Positions 40,048-51,339 are shown, counted from the first letter of the stretch. The stretch: 64,000 bases of DNA from Rheum nobile (GCA_027886185.1 WOAB01000321.1:186001-250000); one strand, 5' to 3'. Notes: generated from the letters alone by a model not told the origin. Numbers and translations: made by a program.

Positions 40048-41249
40048 ACAAAAGAAACATTACTTTTATCACAAGGACAAATAATCATTTATCACATATA
40101 ACAACATACGAAAAAAGCCCCGACCAACTTACGTTGCAAGAAAGTTTCGTAGACAATTCCATGGATAGTCCTTTACTCATAATTCTATATTTCTGTTTGC
40201 AAAATCATTAAATTTATTCAATCAATTAGTTGAATTCAAACATGAAATTATCTTTATTCTAATTCAAACTTCAAAGAATCAAATTTGTAGGTAACATTAG
40301 TACATCACGATTCATTTCAACATCACTAAAATTAAGAACAAATAATTTTTTCTAGAACTACTTTATCATGTAAGGTTGTTCACGATTCATTTCAACATCA
40401 CTAAAATTAAGAACAAATATTTTTTTCTAGAACTACTTTATCATGTAAGGTTGTTCTACACTTCTACAGTTCTACCTAATCCATAGTGGAATGGTTAAGG
40501 GACACAAGATACAATAGTTTATTCGTAAACTGATTATGGACACAAGATATAAATATGCATGAAACAGATTTATAGCTTATTCGTAACTGATTTATAGCTA
40601 CACAAGATATAATAGTACAATCACTAACCGTGGGCGGAAACGACCGGACGGAACTCCGAAGAGGAGAGTGGGAGACGACCCCGTGGGTGGGTGGAGGGAC
40701 TGGAGACGACCGGGCTGTCGGAAGAAGGGGCCGGACCGCCGGAGGAGATGACTCAGACGAGCAGTGACTGCGTGAGGGGAGGGACTGGAGGGGTCGGACC
40801 GTTGGAGGACTGTTGTGTGACTGCGTGAGGGACTGACTCAGACGAGCCGGAGGAGACTGTTGCGGGACGCCGGGACTTGCGGAGGGAGACGACTCAGACG
40901 AGCCGAAGGAGATTGTTGGGTGGAGACTGAAGGGGCCGGACCGCCGGAGGAAACGACTCAGACGAGCAGTGGCCGGACCGCCGGAGGAGACTGTTGCGGG
41001 ACGCCGGGACTTGCGACTTGCGTGACTGCGTGAGAGGGACTGAGTAACAGAGAAGGGAAGTAAGGGTAAGGGGTGACTGCGTAGTGAGGTAGTCTGCATG
41101 AGGGAATTAGGGTTAACGGCGCCAAACCAATTTATTTTTTTTACGGTCAGCACCATAAAAATTACAATGTCTGATTCCGTAAATAGAAAATGATAAATTT
41201 CTGGACCGGACCGTAAATTTATGGTCCGGTCTACTTTTATCCATCGCTA
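39140..41249 (-). mobile_element. 5' fragment of a hAT transposon
   Basis: Upstream of the transposase, a GC-rich leader (about 40620-41100) runs to a possible terminal repeat: minus-strand TAGCGATGG from 41249. Inside it the sequence GACCGGACC...GGTCCGGTC near 41200-41232 forms an inverted repeat. The 3' end is lost at the copia junction. An 8-bp duplication (CAATGAAT, 41250-41257 on this side) cannot be tested. Confidence 0.6.
40306..40455. repeat. Tandem duplication, two 75-bp copies
   Basis: CACGATTCATTTCAACATC through GGTTGTT occurs at 40306-40380 and again at 40381-40455 with one small change in the T run. It lies in the hAT leader. Confidence 0.93.
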
Positions 41250-41346
41250 CAATGAATGATAGGATTGAAAATGTATAAGGTAAGTATCACAACATTGCAT
41301 TGAACTTATATTTTTATATTGATATAATTTGAAATTTCATAAATTT
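41250..41346. other. Short stretch between hAT and Helitron exons
   Basis: AT-rich; ends in the acceptor-like TTTCAGCTTTTATAG before the first Helitron exon. Confidence 0.4.
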
Positions 41347-42160
41347 CAGCTTTTATAGATAATAAAGCTGGAAATTCATCAATGACAACAGGAAGTGCAC
41401 CTATGAGTGATATTTCCAACAGTGTAAAATATTTTCTCTCTTAAACAAGTTGTCATATATATATATATATATCTTATGAAATAAATTCTTTTTATTACAT
41501 AAGACCTTTTATTTTCTTATTTTTTGTGTGGTAGATAATAACATTTTAAGAGGAACAAATTCTACAATGAACAGAGGAAAGGCCCCTATGAGTGATAGTC
41601 CAAATAGTATGTGTATTTACATTAACATTACTTTTATATAATATATAGTATTTCTTATTATTTCCTTACTTGTATGTTTGCAGATCCTCACTTTGTAACA
41701 TTCAGAAATTCTTCTTTTAATCAGCAAAGGATGCCCTTGAGTGATATATCAAACAATATGTGTAGTTACATTTATCCTTATAAAATGTTATTGTATACGA
41801 TATACTCTAACATAATATATATATTAATGTAAATATTCCATACAACTTACAATTCAGGAAGCCATACACGATACAGTCAACTTTTAAGCAATCAGTACTT
41901 GGGGGAAAAAGCAAATTTACCCAATGTAATTTTCAATCCTTAATTACTGATTTCATATATCGTTTTTATTTACATTTATTCTCTTAAAGATTATTCAAGC
42001 ATTAAACCTATATTTCTTTTAAATTTACTGATTTCATATATTGTTTGTATATATACAGGAAGAAAAGGCTAAATTTTATGGATAACATAGAATAAAGAGA
42101 AAACGTGCAATTTTTAGAAAAAGTGTGCTGGACACAAACAATGAAATTAGTATGATATAT
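41347..42160 (+). pseudogene. Helitron RepHel N-terminal exons with repeated SDISN motif
   Basis: Three short exons bounded by AG and GT-like sites encode a recurring motif: GSAPMSDISNS (41390-41425), GKAPMSDSPNS (41575-41610) and QRMPLSDISNN (41725-41760). Such PLSDISN-type repeats are typical of the low-complexity N-terminus of plant Helitron proteins. Two further exons (about 41860 and 42060) read PYTIQSTFKQSVLGG and KRKRAIFRKSVLDTN; the last has a stop. The role of the motif is unknown. Confidence 0.6.
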
Positions 42161-43090
42161 ACATATTTCTTATATTTATCAGTCAACATTTTATTATAGT
42201 GTGTTGCTCTCAAATCTGTTTGAAGAAAGTGTGCTCATGCTTAGCAAAAACATACTATTTAGTGTCACTAAATTTAATGAGCAATATTAGAGCAAACGCT
42301 TAGGAGTATTATACTATTATATGCATGTTATTGTTAATGTTTTGGGCATTACTATAAAGTATTAGAGCTTTTTGTGTTACTGTACTTATTGATACTTAGA
42401 GCCAATAATTAGAGTTATATAAGGAAACAATAGTATGTGTAAGGAGTCTGTGTAAGCACTGGATGTAGGAAATAAATATTAAAATATTAGAGCTTTTTGT
42501 GTTACTGTGCTTATTGATACTTTGCAGAGAAATTGTATCTGAAACGGCCCTAAATTTCTGCTGGTCAACTTAGGTTAACCTTTCTGGAAGTTAGACGTAG
42601 ACATTGCTAGTGGCAAAATTATTATTCCAATGTTAGGCTGAAGCTAAAATGAAAAGGAAATGGAATTCAGTAGCTCTTCCTCAGTCGTTCACCCTAAACA
42701 TACCAAATTAATAATTAGCAGAAACTCTTATTGTACAAACATGATCGGTTTATATCAACATATCATGCTCCGAATGCTAAATTGATAACTAAATTGATAA
42801 TTATGTTACATACCAGTGTGGATATACACAAATGTTTGCTTTTCAAATATTAAACCGATCACGTGAACAATCATATACACTATTAGTTTATGTCCACCGA
42901 GCAATTAAGAGCAATCAGCAATGTCAAAGCATTAAAAACAATGAATCATAACTTGGCAAATTTCAGTTTTAGGTGATGATCTTGATGCCAATTCTTGCTG
43001 TTAATTTTTTATATATACTTTTGTTGTCTATTTTTACTGTCAGTATTATCATGAGTTTTATTGCTGACATTATTGATTTTTTTATGTAGA
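42161..43090 (+). other. Helitron intron-like stretch
   Basis: No coding sequence. A phrase of about 40 bp, TTAGAGCTTTTTGTGTTACT, is repeated at about 42361 and 42486, each followed by CTTATTGATACTT. Confidence 0.5.
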
Positions 43091-45345
43091 ATATGCTGAC
43101 ATAGGAGATCAATCTTATGTATGTGAATATTGTGGTGCTCTAATGTGGTATGAGGAATGATTTGAAAAATCTAAACCAACAAGAGAACCAATATTTTCTA
43201 TATGTTGCATGAAAGGGAAGGTTGAGTTGCCCTTTTTAAAAGCTCCTCCACAGCTGCTCATCAACCTTATTCAGAATAACGATCCACGAAGCAGTCATTT
43301 CATAAAAATATCAAATTATACAACATGATATTTTCATTTACATCAATGGGTCGAAGGATTACCATTAATAAGGGTCAAGGACCGTATTCATTCTGTCTAA
43401 ATGGCCAGAATTGTCACATGATAGGTACTTTGATGCCAAGTAGTGGATATAGACCAAAATTCTCTCAGCTGTATATATATGATACTGGGAATGAAAAAGA
43501 AAACCGCATTCGTGCTCATAGGTTTGTTTTCATATTTATATTCATAATTTTTATTTAATATTTGATATGGATTACCTCTAAGTGCTAATAATATATTCCT
43601 TTACCAAATGCAGATCAAGTAAAAAAGAACCCTTCAAGGTTTCAGTTGTGCATGATTTGAAAGAAATGATAGATGTGTATAATCCAGTGGCAAAGGGTTA
43701 CAGAATGGCCAAAGAAAGGATCGCAAAAAATCCTCAAACAGATCTGAAACTAAGACTCATATATACAAGAGGAGCTGATGCAAGAAGATACAACCTCCCT
43801 ACAACTTTTGAAGTGGCCGCTCTTATTGTCGATGATATGGAAGCCCATGGTGACATGAGAGATATTATTGTTGAAACAAGGGATCATGTGTTGACACGTA
43901 TTAGTGAAGTGCCCCCATTGTACCTTCTATAATACCCATTGTTATTTCCATATGGTGAGGATGGTTTCAGGATTGATACTGAACTCAGTGATGTGGGCGA
44001 CGTCTCTTCCAGAAAGAGATTCAAGTGTAGTATGAGAGAGTTCTTTGCATTCAGGATTCAAGAAAGACCTGGAGAAGGATCGTTGATTTTGTCATGCAAG
44101 AAGTTGTTCCAACAACTTTTAGTTGATTCTTTTACGATGCTTGAATCGTCGAGGCTTAAATACCTTCGGAATAATCAGACAAAGTTCAGGTCAGAAAACT
44201 ATAAGAGGATTTTTGAACCTGTTGTGGGAGGAAACACTGAACCTTCAACTGCTGGAAAACGGGTTCATTTACCTTCATCTTTTACCGGAAGTAAAAGGTA
44301 TATGATCGAGAACTATCAAGATGCAATGGCAGCATGCAAGTGGTATCTTCACCTAGATTTATTTATTACATTCACTTGCAACCCAAAGTGGCCTGAATTA
44401 ATCAGAGCTCTGGAAAAAAAAACTTTCACCGAAGGATAGGCCTGATATTATCGCCAAGATATTCAAAATCAAGTTTGATGACATGATAATCGATTTGAAA
44501 TCAGGCCAAATATTTGGAAAGGTTAAAGCAGATATGATTACATTTTTTTTGCATAATCGTTAAATTTCATCCATTTTTTATATAGGACCTTATATTATAC
44601 TTTATATATATTACTTAATAATATCTAACTTATATTATACCTAAAATTTTTGTAGTGATCTATACTATTGTGTTCCAAAAGCGAGGATTGCCTCACGCAC
44701 ATATTGTTTTGTTCCTGCATCGTGATAATAAGATACATAGTGCTGGAGACATTGACAGGGTAATTTGTGCTGAAATTCCTGATCCTGACACCCAACCTTC
44801 ATTGTATAAAGTAGTTACTGAATGTATGATGTATGGTCCTTATGGCTTGATGAACCCAAAAAACGTATGTATGCAGGAAGGGAAGTGTATAAAACACTAT
44901 TCTAAGACGTTTGAGGATACAACTTATGTTGATGACGATGGCTATCCAATATACAAAAGAAGGAATAATGGCAGAAATGTGGTAGAAATGGACATGAGTT
45001 GGACAACAGATATGTAGTTCCATATAATCCAACTCTTTTGTTGATGTACGGAGCTCACATCAATGTTGAATGGTGCAATCAAGCCAGGTCTATAAAATAT
45101 ATGTTCAAGTACTGAAACAAAGGGAATGATAAGGCTACTGTAGCAATCTACACAGAAAGCTCTGACAATAACATTGATGAAATTAAGTAGTACTACGATT
45201 GTAGGTAAACAAATTTTTTTATTTATATTTTGCAGCTTTATTTCATAAATGTACATTTAATATATATTTATCAAACTAGATATTTTATTACGTTATATTT
45301 TTTCTAATATTAACATATATCTATCAGGTATGTCTCTCCTAGAAG
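43091..45345 (+). pseudogene. Helitron Rep (HUH) domain, helicase missing
   Basis: An exon at 43091 reads EYADIGDQSYVCEYCGALMW and KGKVELPFLKAPPQLL; 43325 onward gives IFSFTSMGRRI and GYRPKFSQLYIYDTGNE. Exons 43620-43932 and 43939-44439 hold the Helitron-like N region (YTRGADARRYNLPTTFEVAA, FPYGEDGF, REFFAFRIQERPGEGSLI, FITFTCNPKWPEL). The HUH nuclease motif is in FQKRGLPHAHIVLFLH, with H-A-H at 44694-44702. Later exons reach DEIK and YYDCR (about 45200). Stops and frameshifts at 43160, 43326, 43930, 44437 and 45015 disable it. Where the helicase domain should follow, gypsy sequence takes over near 45346. Confidence 0.9.
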
Positions 45346-45805
45346 AGCTAGTCCACAAGGCCGGCGTGTCCACCACACCCACCTCCCTCCGCACCATGTT
45401 CCTATGTGGCCTTGATGTTGAGATCCATGAGCCCTTGACCCTCCTCCCAATCCGGGATCTCAACACCCTCACTCACATGGCCATGGAGATCTACAATCAA
45501 CAAAAAGGGAGGAAGAATGCCACTTGGGCTCGCTCACAACCGCCAAGGTATGCCCCTAATCCTAGTCCATCATTTTCTTCTAACCCTCCTCCTCGTGTTG
45601 TTCCGCAGCTGCGGCCTGGCCCCGCTTCAGCACCGGCCGCACCAGCCGACGCCACTGGCACCGCTCGCTTGCATGCTCCACCTCGTGGCCCGGCGCCGAC
45701 GCGCGCACCCCAGCCCCCAAATCCGAGTGGTCTAGTGACCGAGCTTGTTTCAAATGTGGTGGATGTGGCCACTATCAACGAGATTGCCCCAATAACAAGA
45801 GGGTC
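45346..45805 (+). pseudogene. Gag C-terminal part of element E
   Basis: The frame reads SLRTMFLCGLDVEIHEPLTL and DLNTLTHMAMEIYNQQKGRK, a gypsy Gag C-terminus, then a Pro/Ala-rich linker. The CCHC knuckle is split by a frameshift; remnants (CFKCGGCGHYQRDC-like) lie near 45750-45790 in another frame. Confidence 0.75.
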
Positions 45806-46387
45806 TTGTTCACCTCTCAAAGTGGCTATGAATCTTTTGAGGATGAGGAAGAGGCCCCAAAAGAGGAAGAACATGAGGCCGCTGATGAGGTCGCCTATGA
45901 TGACTATGTTTGTGCCCCTCTTGAGCATGGAGCCGGCACACCACTTAGCTTGGTGACTCACCGTGTGCTCTCAGTCCGAGAAGGTGACACAAAGGACCAA
46001 AGGGAGAATATCTTTCACACTCGATGCCTCATGGGCACCGCTTTACTTAGTGTGATCATTGATGGTGGGTCATGTGCCAACATAGTCAATGAGCTCGTGG
46101 ACAAACACTTCAACCTCACCACCACACCTCATCCTCAACCCTATAGTCTCCAATGTCTCTCTGATGGTAAAGGTGATGTGGTAGCTAGGCAATGCCACAT
46201 CACATTCTCTATTGGTCATTACTATGATTCCATTTTGTGTGATGTTATATCTATGGATGCAACTCACCTCTTATTAGGTAGACCATGGCAATATGATCGA
46301 CGAGTGCTCCATGATGGCTTCCTCAACACCTTTGTGTTCGTTCATGGCGGGAAGCGCATCACACTCTTGCCCATGTCCCCGAGATAG
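45806..46387 (+). pseudogene. Aspartic protease of element E
   Basis: After an acidic stretch the frame gives NIFHTRCLMGTALLSVIIDG, then GSCANIVNELVDKHFNL. Its active-site equivalent is IDGGSC, common in this gypsy group. HPQPYSLQCLSDGKGDV and THLLLGRPWQYDRRVLHDG complete the fold. It ends at a TAG at 46385. The region 46388-46900 that follows is a Pro/Arg/Ser-rich linker with stops. The protein closely parallels the protease of the tandem family at 58140-64000, so the two are relatives. Confidence 0.87.
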
Positions 46388-46901
46388 ATTCTTGAGGACC
46401 AAGTTGAGCGCAACCGCCTCAAGGTCATTGAAGCCGCCATACCCCCGGTGCCTCGACCCAAAATGAGGCATCCTCCTCCGCCCACGCCTCGGCGCCCCAA
46501 CGCCAATGCAAGGGTAAGCGCGTGGCCCACGGTGTCCGATCACCACATGGAGCGTTCACCAATGGCCAGGCCCCCGCTTCCACCGACGCGGCGCCCGAGT
46601 CGTCGGCTTCTAGCTCGGCTCCTGCCCCGGTGCCTCAACGCTCGGGCAAGGGTGAGCATGCGGCCGCCGGTGCCCAGCCACCACCTAGCATGCTCACCAT
46701 CGACACGGCCTCCGCCTCCACCGGCGCGGCACCCGAGCGGCAGCGTCTAACCCCCATGTAGCGTGCGGCGCCCCGGCTCACTACAAGGTCGTTGGGAGCC
46801 TAGGCTCCTCTTGGCTTGCCACCGCCATCTCACACCGGTGCTACAAGGCCGACGCCCTTGTTTTCTCTTGGTGCCTCACCGCCAAGGAGGACGGCCCATC
46901 A

Positions 46902-47890
46902 TTGCCACCTTGTATCTCGGCCTTGTTGCAAGAGTTTGTCGATGTCACACTGGATGAGCTTCCGGGTGGGCTTCCCCCGGTGCGTGGGATTGAGCATCAA
47001 ATTGACTTGGTGTCGAGCGCTTCAGTTCCAAACCGCATAGCCTACCGAGCTAGCCCCGAGGAGACCGCCGAGCTCCAAAAGCAAGTGCAAGAGCTCATGG
47101 ACAAAGGGCATGTCCGAGAGAGCCTTAGTCCATGTGCGGTCCCGGTGCTCCTTGTACCAAAGAAGGATGGGTCTTGGCGCATGTGTGTGGATTGCCGAGC
47201 AATTAGTCAAATCACCGTCAAGTACCGCCACCCAATTCCAAGGTTAGATGATATGCTTGATGAACTTCATGATGCACCTTCTTTTCTAAGGTGGATCTCA
47301 AAAGCGGCTATCACCAAATCCACATGAGAGAAGGTGATGAATGGAAAACTGCCTTCAAAACCAAGTATGGGTTATATGAGTGGCTCGTCATGCCGTTTGG
47401 GCTCACAAATGCTCCTAGCACCTTCATGCACCTCATGAATCATGTCTTGAGTGAATTCTTTGGCAAGTTCGTGGTGGTCTACTTCGACAACATCTTGATC
47501 TATAGCAAGTCCTTGGAATACCACACGGCCCACTTGAGAGCCGTCTTTGAGTGCCTGTGCAAGGAGAAGCTCTATGCCAACCTTGCCAAGTGCACCTTTT
47601 ATGCCCCTTCTACTATATTCCTTGGCTATGTTGTGGGCAAGGATGGGCTGCGTGTTGATGATGAGAAGGTTTGCGCCATCAAGGAGTGGCCATGCCCCAC
47701 AACCACCAATATGGTGAGGTCATTCCTTGGTCTTGTCGGATTTTATAGGCGCTTTGTCCGAGACTTTAGCACCATTGCCGCCCCCTTGCATGAGTTTACC
47801 AAAAAGGGTGCCGAAGTTGCTTGGAAGGAGAAACATGAAACCACCTTCACCACACTCAAGGAGTACCTTTTCAACGCTCCTCTTCTATAA
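46902..47890 (+). pseudogene. Reverse transcriptase of element E
   Basis: The first frame carries SPCAVPVLLVPKKDGSWRMC and YRHPIPRLDDMLDELHDA. After a one-base shift near 47295 the second carries MDLKSGYHQIHMREGDEWKT, YGLYEWLVMPFGLTNAP and the palm motif VVYFDNILIYSK. The expected catalytic pair FDD is FDN, so the second aspartate is lost. A TAA at 47888 (where CAA, Gln, is expected) ends the frame. Confidence 0.92.
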
Positions 47891-48525
47891 CTTCCGGATT
47901 TCTCCAAGGTTTTTGAGGTCGAGTGTGATGCCTCCAACATTGGCATCGGAGGAGTGCTCCTTCAAGACCGCCGCCCCTTTGCCTGTTTTAGTGAAAAACT
48001 CTCGGGCGCTTCCCTCAACTACCCCACCTACAACAAGGAGCTCTATGCCTTGATCTGAGTGCTCAATACTTGGCAACATTACTTGTGGCCAAAGGAGTTC
48101 ATCATACACTTGGATCATGAGACCCTTGCCTACTTGAAGAGCCAAGCCCACCTTGGCTGGCGCCATTCTCGTTGGGTGGAGTTTATGGAGACTTTCTCTT
48201 ATGTTGTCAAGCACAAGAAGGGCCAAGACAACATTGTGGCCGACGCCTTATCTAGAAGGTATGTGCTTCTTTCTCATCTTAATGCTCATATTTTGGGATT
48301 TGCTCTTCTTAAACCTTTATATGCTCAAGATCCATTCATTAGCCCCATCCTAGCCGAGTGTTCCACTAAGGGTGAGTTTGAGGGATATTTCTTGGATGAT
48401 GGTTTTCTATACCGAGCCGATAAGCTTTGTATCCCTAGATCCTCCATAAGGCATTTTTTGATTAAGGAAGCCCATGAGAGCCGTGGACATTTTGGGGTGG
48501 CAAAAACCGTGGTTGCACTTAAGGT
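47891..48525 (+). pseudogene. RNase H and integrase zinc-binding end of element E
   Basis: The reading continues FEVECDASNIGIGGVLLQDR, then a TGA at 48056, then LDHETLAYLKSQ and QDNIVADALSRRYVL, the gypsy RNase H (D in CDAS, D near VADALSRR). A variable linker leads to HESRGHFGVAKTVVALK, the start of the integrase zinc-binding domain. The sequence stops at the AAGGT site. Confidence 0.88.
48521..48525. repeat. AAGGT flank, left
   Basis: AAGGT here and at 48822-48826 bracket the 296-bp LTR piece. Confidence 0.7.
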
Positions 48526-48821
48526 TGAGATCCTTGGGCAGGTGATCATTACGATCACAACCCTTTTTGTAATACCTTTTATAAGTCTTCCGCTGTACTT
48601 TGTTTAAACTCTGTGTTTGGCCTATTCGGGATTCGGATGTAATCCCGTAACTCATGTTTCATTTGATTGATGTTTTGATTTGAATACTTTGATCATTATG
48701 TATCAATTGTATTTCTTGAATTGTATTTAAACCGGTAAAGCCTTGGGTGATCTTGGTAAGGAACACTGGGGTCACTGGCGGTAATACCTTTCCAAATGGG
48801 TTAAGATTTGGGGGTGTTACA
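48526..48821 (+). mobile_element. Short Tekay-type LTR piece with 5-bp flanking repeat
   Basis: TGAGATCCTTGGGCAGGTG through GGGGGTGTTACA matches the last roughly 320 bp of the left LTR of element A (from about 11955). It starts with TG and ends with CA and is flanked by AAGGT on both sides, as a real insertion would be. Yet normal LTRs of this family start TGTGATACC more than 2 kb further upstream. It may be a 5'-truncated solo LTR or a derived short element. Confidence 0.75.
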
Positions 48822-49259
48822 AAGGTTCCCCGCCCGGCGCCGCTCCAAGCTCAACCCCCGCGGAGATGGCCCTTCAAAGTGCTCAAGTGCTTCGGCGACA
48901 ATGCTTATGAGGTGGAGCTTCCCGATGACTATTGCGTCCCCCCCCCCCCCCCCACTTTCAATGTGGCGGGTCTTTCCCCTTATATGCCTCCGAAATATGA
49001 AGAGGAATTGGGGACAATTCTACCCCAAGAAGGGGAGAGTGATGGATGCCAACCCCCATTGACCTCCATCGATGAGGAAGACATGCTAGCCGTCAAGAGT
49101 GATGGCTCGGTAACTAGGGCACGTGCCATGGCTCAAGCCATCTCCTCGCTTGTCAACCGGGCCCTTGCAAGCAACACCGCCAGCAAACCACAAGCCCGAC
49201 GCATGCTCACTTGCATGGCCATTGAAGACACATTAGCCGGGGCCTCACCAATGCCATGA
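48822..49259 (+). pseudogene. Integrase C-terminal region of element E
   Basis: The plus strand reads RRSKLNPRGDGPSKCSS in one frame and PFKVLKCFGDNAYEVELPDD in another, the SH3-like C-terminal integrase motif, then FNVAGLSPYMPPKYEEELG. A C homopolymer of about 15 bases (48939-48953) lies inside it. The core with the DDE triad is missing between 48520 and 48822. It ends at a TGA at 49257. Confidence 0.82.
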
Positions 49260-49857
49260 CGTGCCATGGCGTTGTGGACATCGACGCAGCTGATGCCATA
49301 CCTATCCGAGCTTTGGCTCTTATCCTTGTTATTTTTAGTGTTTGCCTTATATTTATAGACTTGCCTTATTGGGTGTGTAAGACCATTTGCATATGGGCTT
49401 TAACCCAAGGCCCATTAGTGGCACAAGCCTTGTTGGCTAAAATGTCATAGTACTTAAGCTTCTTTTGTTGTTCATTTGTAACTAGTTAAAGATTATTGAA
49501 TTGAAAATCAAATTTGGGTTGAGGAATACCTCCCCAAGTTATCCAATCTATCTTCCAACTCCAACTCTCTCTTTTCTCCTTTCTTCCTCTCAATCAAACA
49601 AGTTCTTGCTCAAACTAAGCTTCCTTGCTCTTACTTCACGAAAATCCAGCCAAGGAACCTCCTCTAGAGGTTCCCTTGGCCTTGTTCCTCTCGGCTGCCC
49701 TCAAGAAGATCTCCCTTTGCTTTGACCTCCATCCAGCCTTCAAGGAGTCAACAAGAGCTAGTTGGAGCCCGGAGAGAAGAAGCCTTGCCTTGCTTAGCCA
49801 TGATCGAGCCCTAGCCGTGATGAGAGGCTCCTCTTGGAGACTTGATTCACATCAATT
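49260..49857 (+). repeat. Probable 3' LTR of element E
   Basis: Noncoding sequence directly after the pol end, including CT-rich stretches. With no second copy in the window the borders are guesses. Confidence 0.4.
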
Positions 49858-51200
49858 TGTGTAAAAACACTAATTTATTTCTAGCAATATTTACAGCATA
49901 TTTTATGGACGTTGAAATTCGTTCATTCATTTCATAATTTGTGTTAAAACACTATTTTTAAGCAACTTTACAAGATGTTTTACGGGTTTAGAAATTCATA
50001 CAGCCGTATCATAGTGTTAAAATACCAATTCATTTCTAGCAGTATTTATAGCATGTTTTGCGGGTGTTGAAATTCATGCAGTCATACCGTAATTTGTGTT
50101 AAAACACTATTTTTAAGCAACTTTACAAGATGTTTTACAGGCGTAGAAATTCATACAGTCATATCATAATTCGTGTTAAAATACCAATTTATTTCTAGTC
50201 ATATTTACAACATGTTTTACGGGCGTTGAAATTCATTCAACCAATCCGTAATTTGTGTTAAAGCACTATTTTTAAGCAACTTTACTAGATGTTTTGTTGG
50301 TGTAGAAATTCATATAGTCGTATCATAATTCGTGTTAAAATACTAATTTATTTCTAGCAATATTTACACTATGTTTTACGGGTGTAGAAATTCATTCAGT
50401 CATACCGTAACTTATGTTGAAACACTATTTGAAAGCAACTTTACAATATGTTTCATGGATGGAGAAATTCATTCAGTCGTATCATAATTCGTGTTAAAAT
50501 ACTAATTTATTTATAGCAATATTTATAACATGTTTTACGGGCATAGAAATTCAGTCAGTCATATAGTAATTTGTGATAAAAAAAACCTATTTCCAACAAC
50601 TTTACAAGAAGTTTTACGACCGGAGAAATTCATATAGTTGTATCACAATTAGTATTAAAATACTAATTCATAGCAATTTATTACATGTTTTACGATGTAA
50701 AAACTATATACGGGTTAAAATACTTATTTTACATTACATTTTACACCATGTTTTGATAGATGTAAACATGTATGTTTTACGGGTGTAGAAATTCATTCAG
50801 TCATATCGTAATTTGTGTTAAAATACTATTTTAAAGCAACTTTACAATATGTTTCACGGATGGAGAAATTCATGCAGTTGTATCATAATTCGTGTTAAAA
50901 TACTAATTTATTTCTAGCAATATTTATAACATGTTTTACAGGTATAGAAATTCAGTCAGTCATACAGTAATTTGTGATAAAAAACCCTATTTCCAGCAAC
51001 TTTACAAGATGTTTTACGGTTGGAGAACTTCATATAGTTATATCATAATTAGTATTAAAATACTAATTCATAGCAATTTATTACATGTTTTACGATGTAA
51101 AAATTATATACGGGTTAAAATACTTATTTTACATTACATTTTACACCATGTTTTGATAGATGTAAACATGTATATTGACGTATTATAATTTGTATAAAAC
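49858..51200 (+). repeat. Tandem array of alternating 80-bp subunits
   Basis: Two related subunit types alternate: one with ACTATTTTTAAGCAACTTTA, the other with AATTTATTTCTAGCAATATT. Both end in a shared TGTTTTACGGGTGTAGAAATTC block and GTGTTAAAA. A dimer is about 160 bp; the array holds roughly 16 subunits. A later duplication of about 400 bp repeats 50560-50775 at 50960-51175. It lies just before Helitron-type 3' ends, where Helitrons often carry tandem repeats. Confidence 0.93.
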
Positions 51201-51319
51201 AACAATTTTTATAAATATTTACAATATATTTTAAAAGTGTATGTCTGCATATAAAATTTATAAGTATCTTTAGCATTATTAAAAATTAAAATGTAAAAAT
51301 AAAATTCAAATCTTAACTC

Positions 51320-51339
51320 GTGCCTTAGGCACACACTAG
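51320..51339 (+). repeat. Helitron-type 3' terminus, candidate 1
   Basis: A perfect small hairpin GTGCC-tta-GGCAC (51320-51332) is followed by ACACTAG and then T. Helitrons end in hairpin, CTRR and insert before T. The hairpin is only 3 bases from CTAG, closer than usual. Confidence 0.55.

Larger units (their letters stand above)
45346..49860 (+). mobile_element. Element E: rearranged gypsy element in the Helitron
   Basis: Gag tail, protease, RT, RNase H and both ends of integrase follow in gypsy order from 45346 to 49259, then a probable 3' LTR to about 49860. The integrase core is missing and a 296-bp Tekay-type LTR piece occupies that point. The 5' LTR and most of gag are missing. Composition is more GC-rich than the flanks. 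RT wording resembles chromoviruses, but the lineage is not certain. Confidence 0.85.
3149..51339 (+). mobile_element. Composite Helitron, heavily interrupted (hypothesis)
   Basis: Several plus-strand Helitron hallmarks lie in the right order: a TC start after an A (3149) followed by a TA-rich run and TTAAAGC; an RPA1-like gene (18576-21613); the Rep domain of a RepHel protein (41347-45345); and a hairpin plus CTAG before a T (51320-51339). Captured gene fragments (WRKY, C2H2, ASCC3-like helicase) lie between them, as Helitrons often carry. Large foreign insertions (LINE, copia, gypsy, hAT) account for most of the length. The helicase domain is missing. That all pieces belong to one Helitron is inference; two or more overlapping Helitrons are an alternative. 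Confidence 0.4.

Noticed and set aside
40476..41156. 226-codon minus-strand frame rich in Ser, Pro and Arg
   Set aside because: It lies in the GC-rich hAT leader; internal repeats explain the open frame and no domain is seen.
50573..51188. Two similar frames of 71 and 85 codons
   Set aside because: They are translations of the duplicated tandem repeat.
49858..51200. CRISPR-like alternation of repeats and spacers
   Set aside because: Both alternating units are repeats of each other and the sequence is plant DNA; it is a dimeric tandem repeat.
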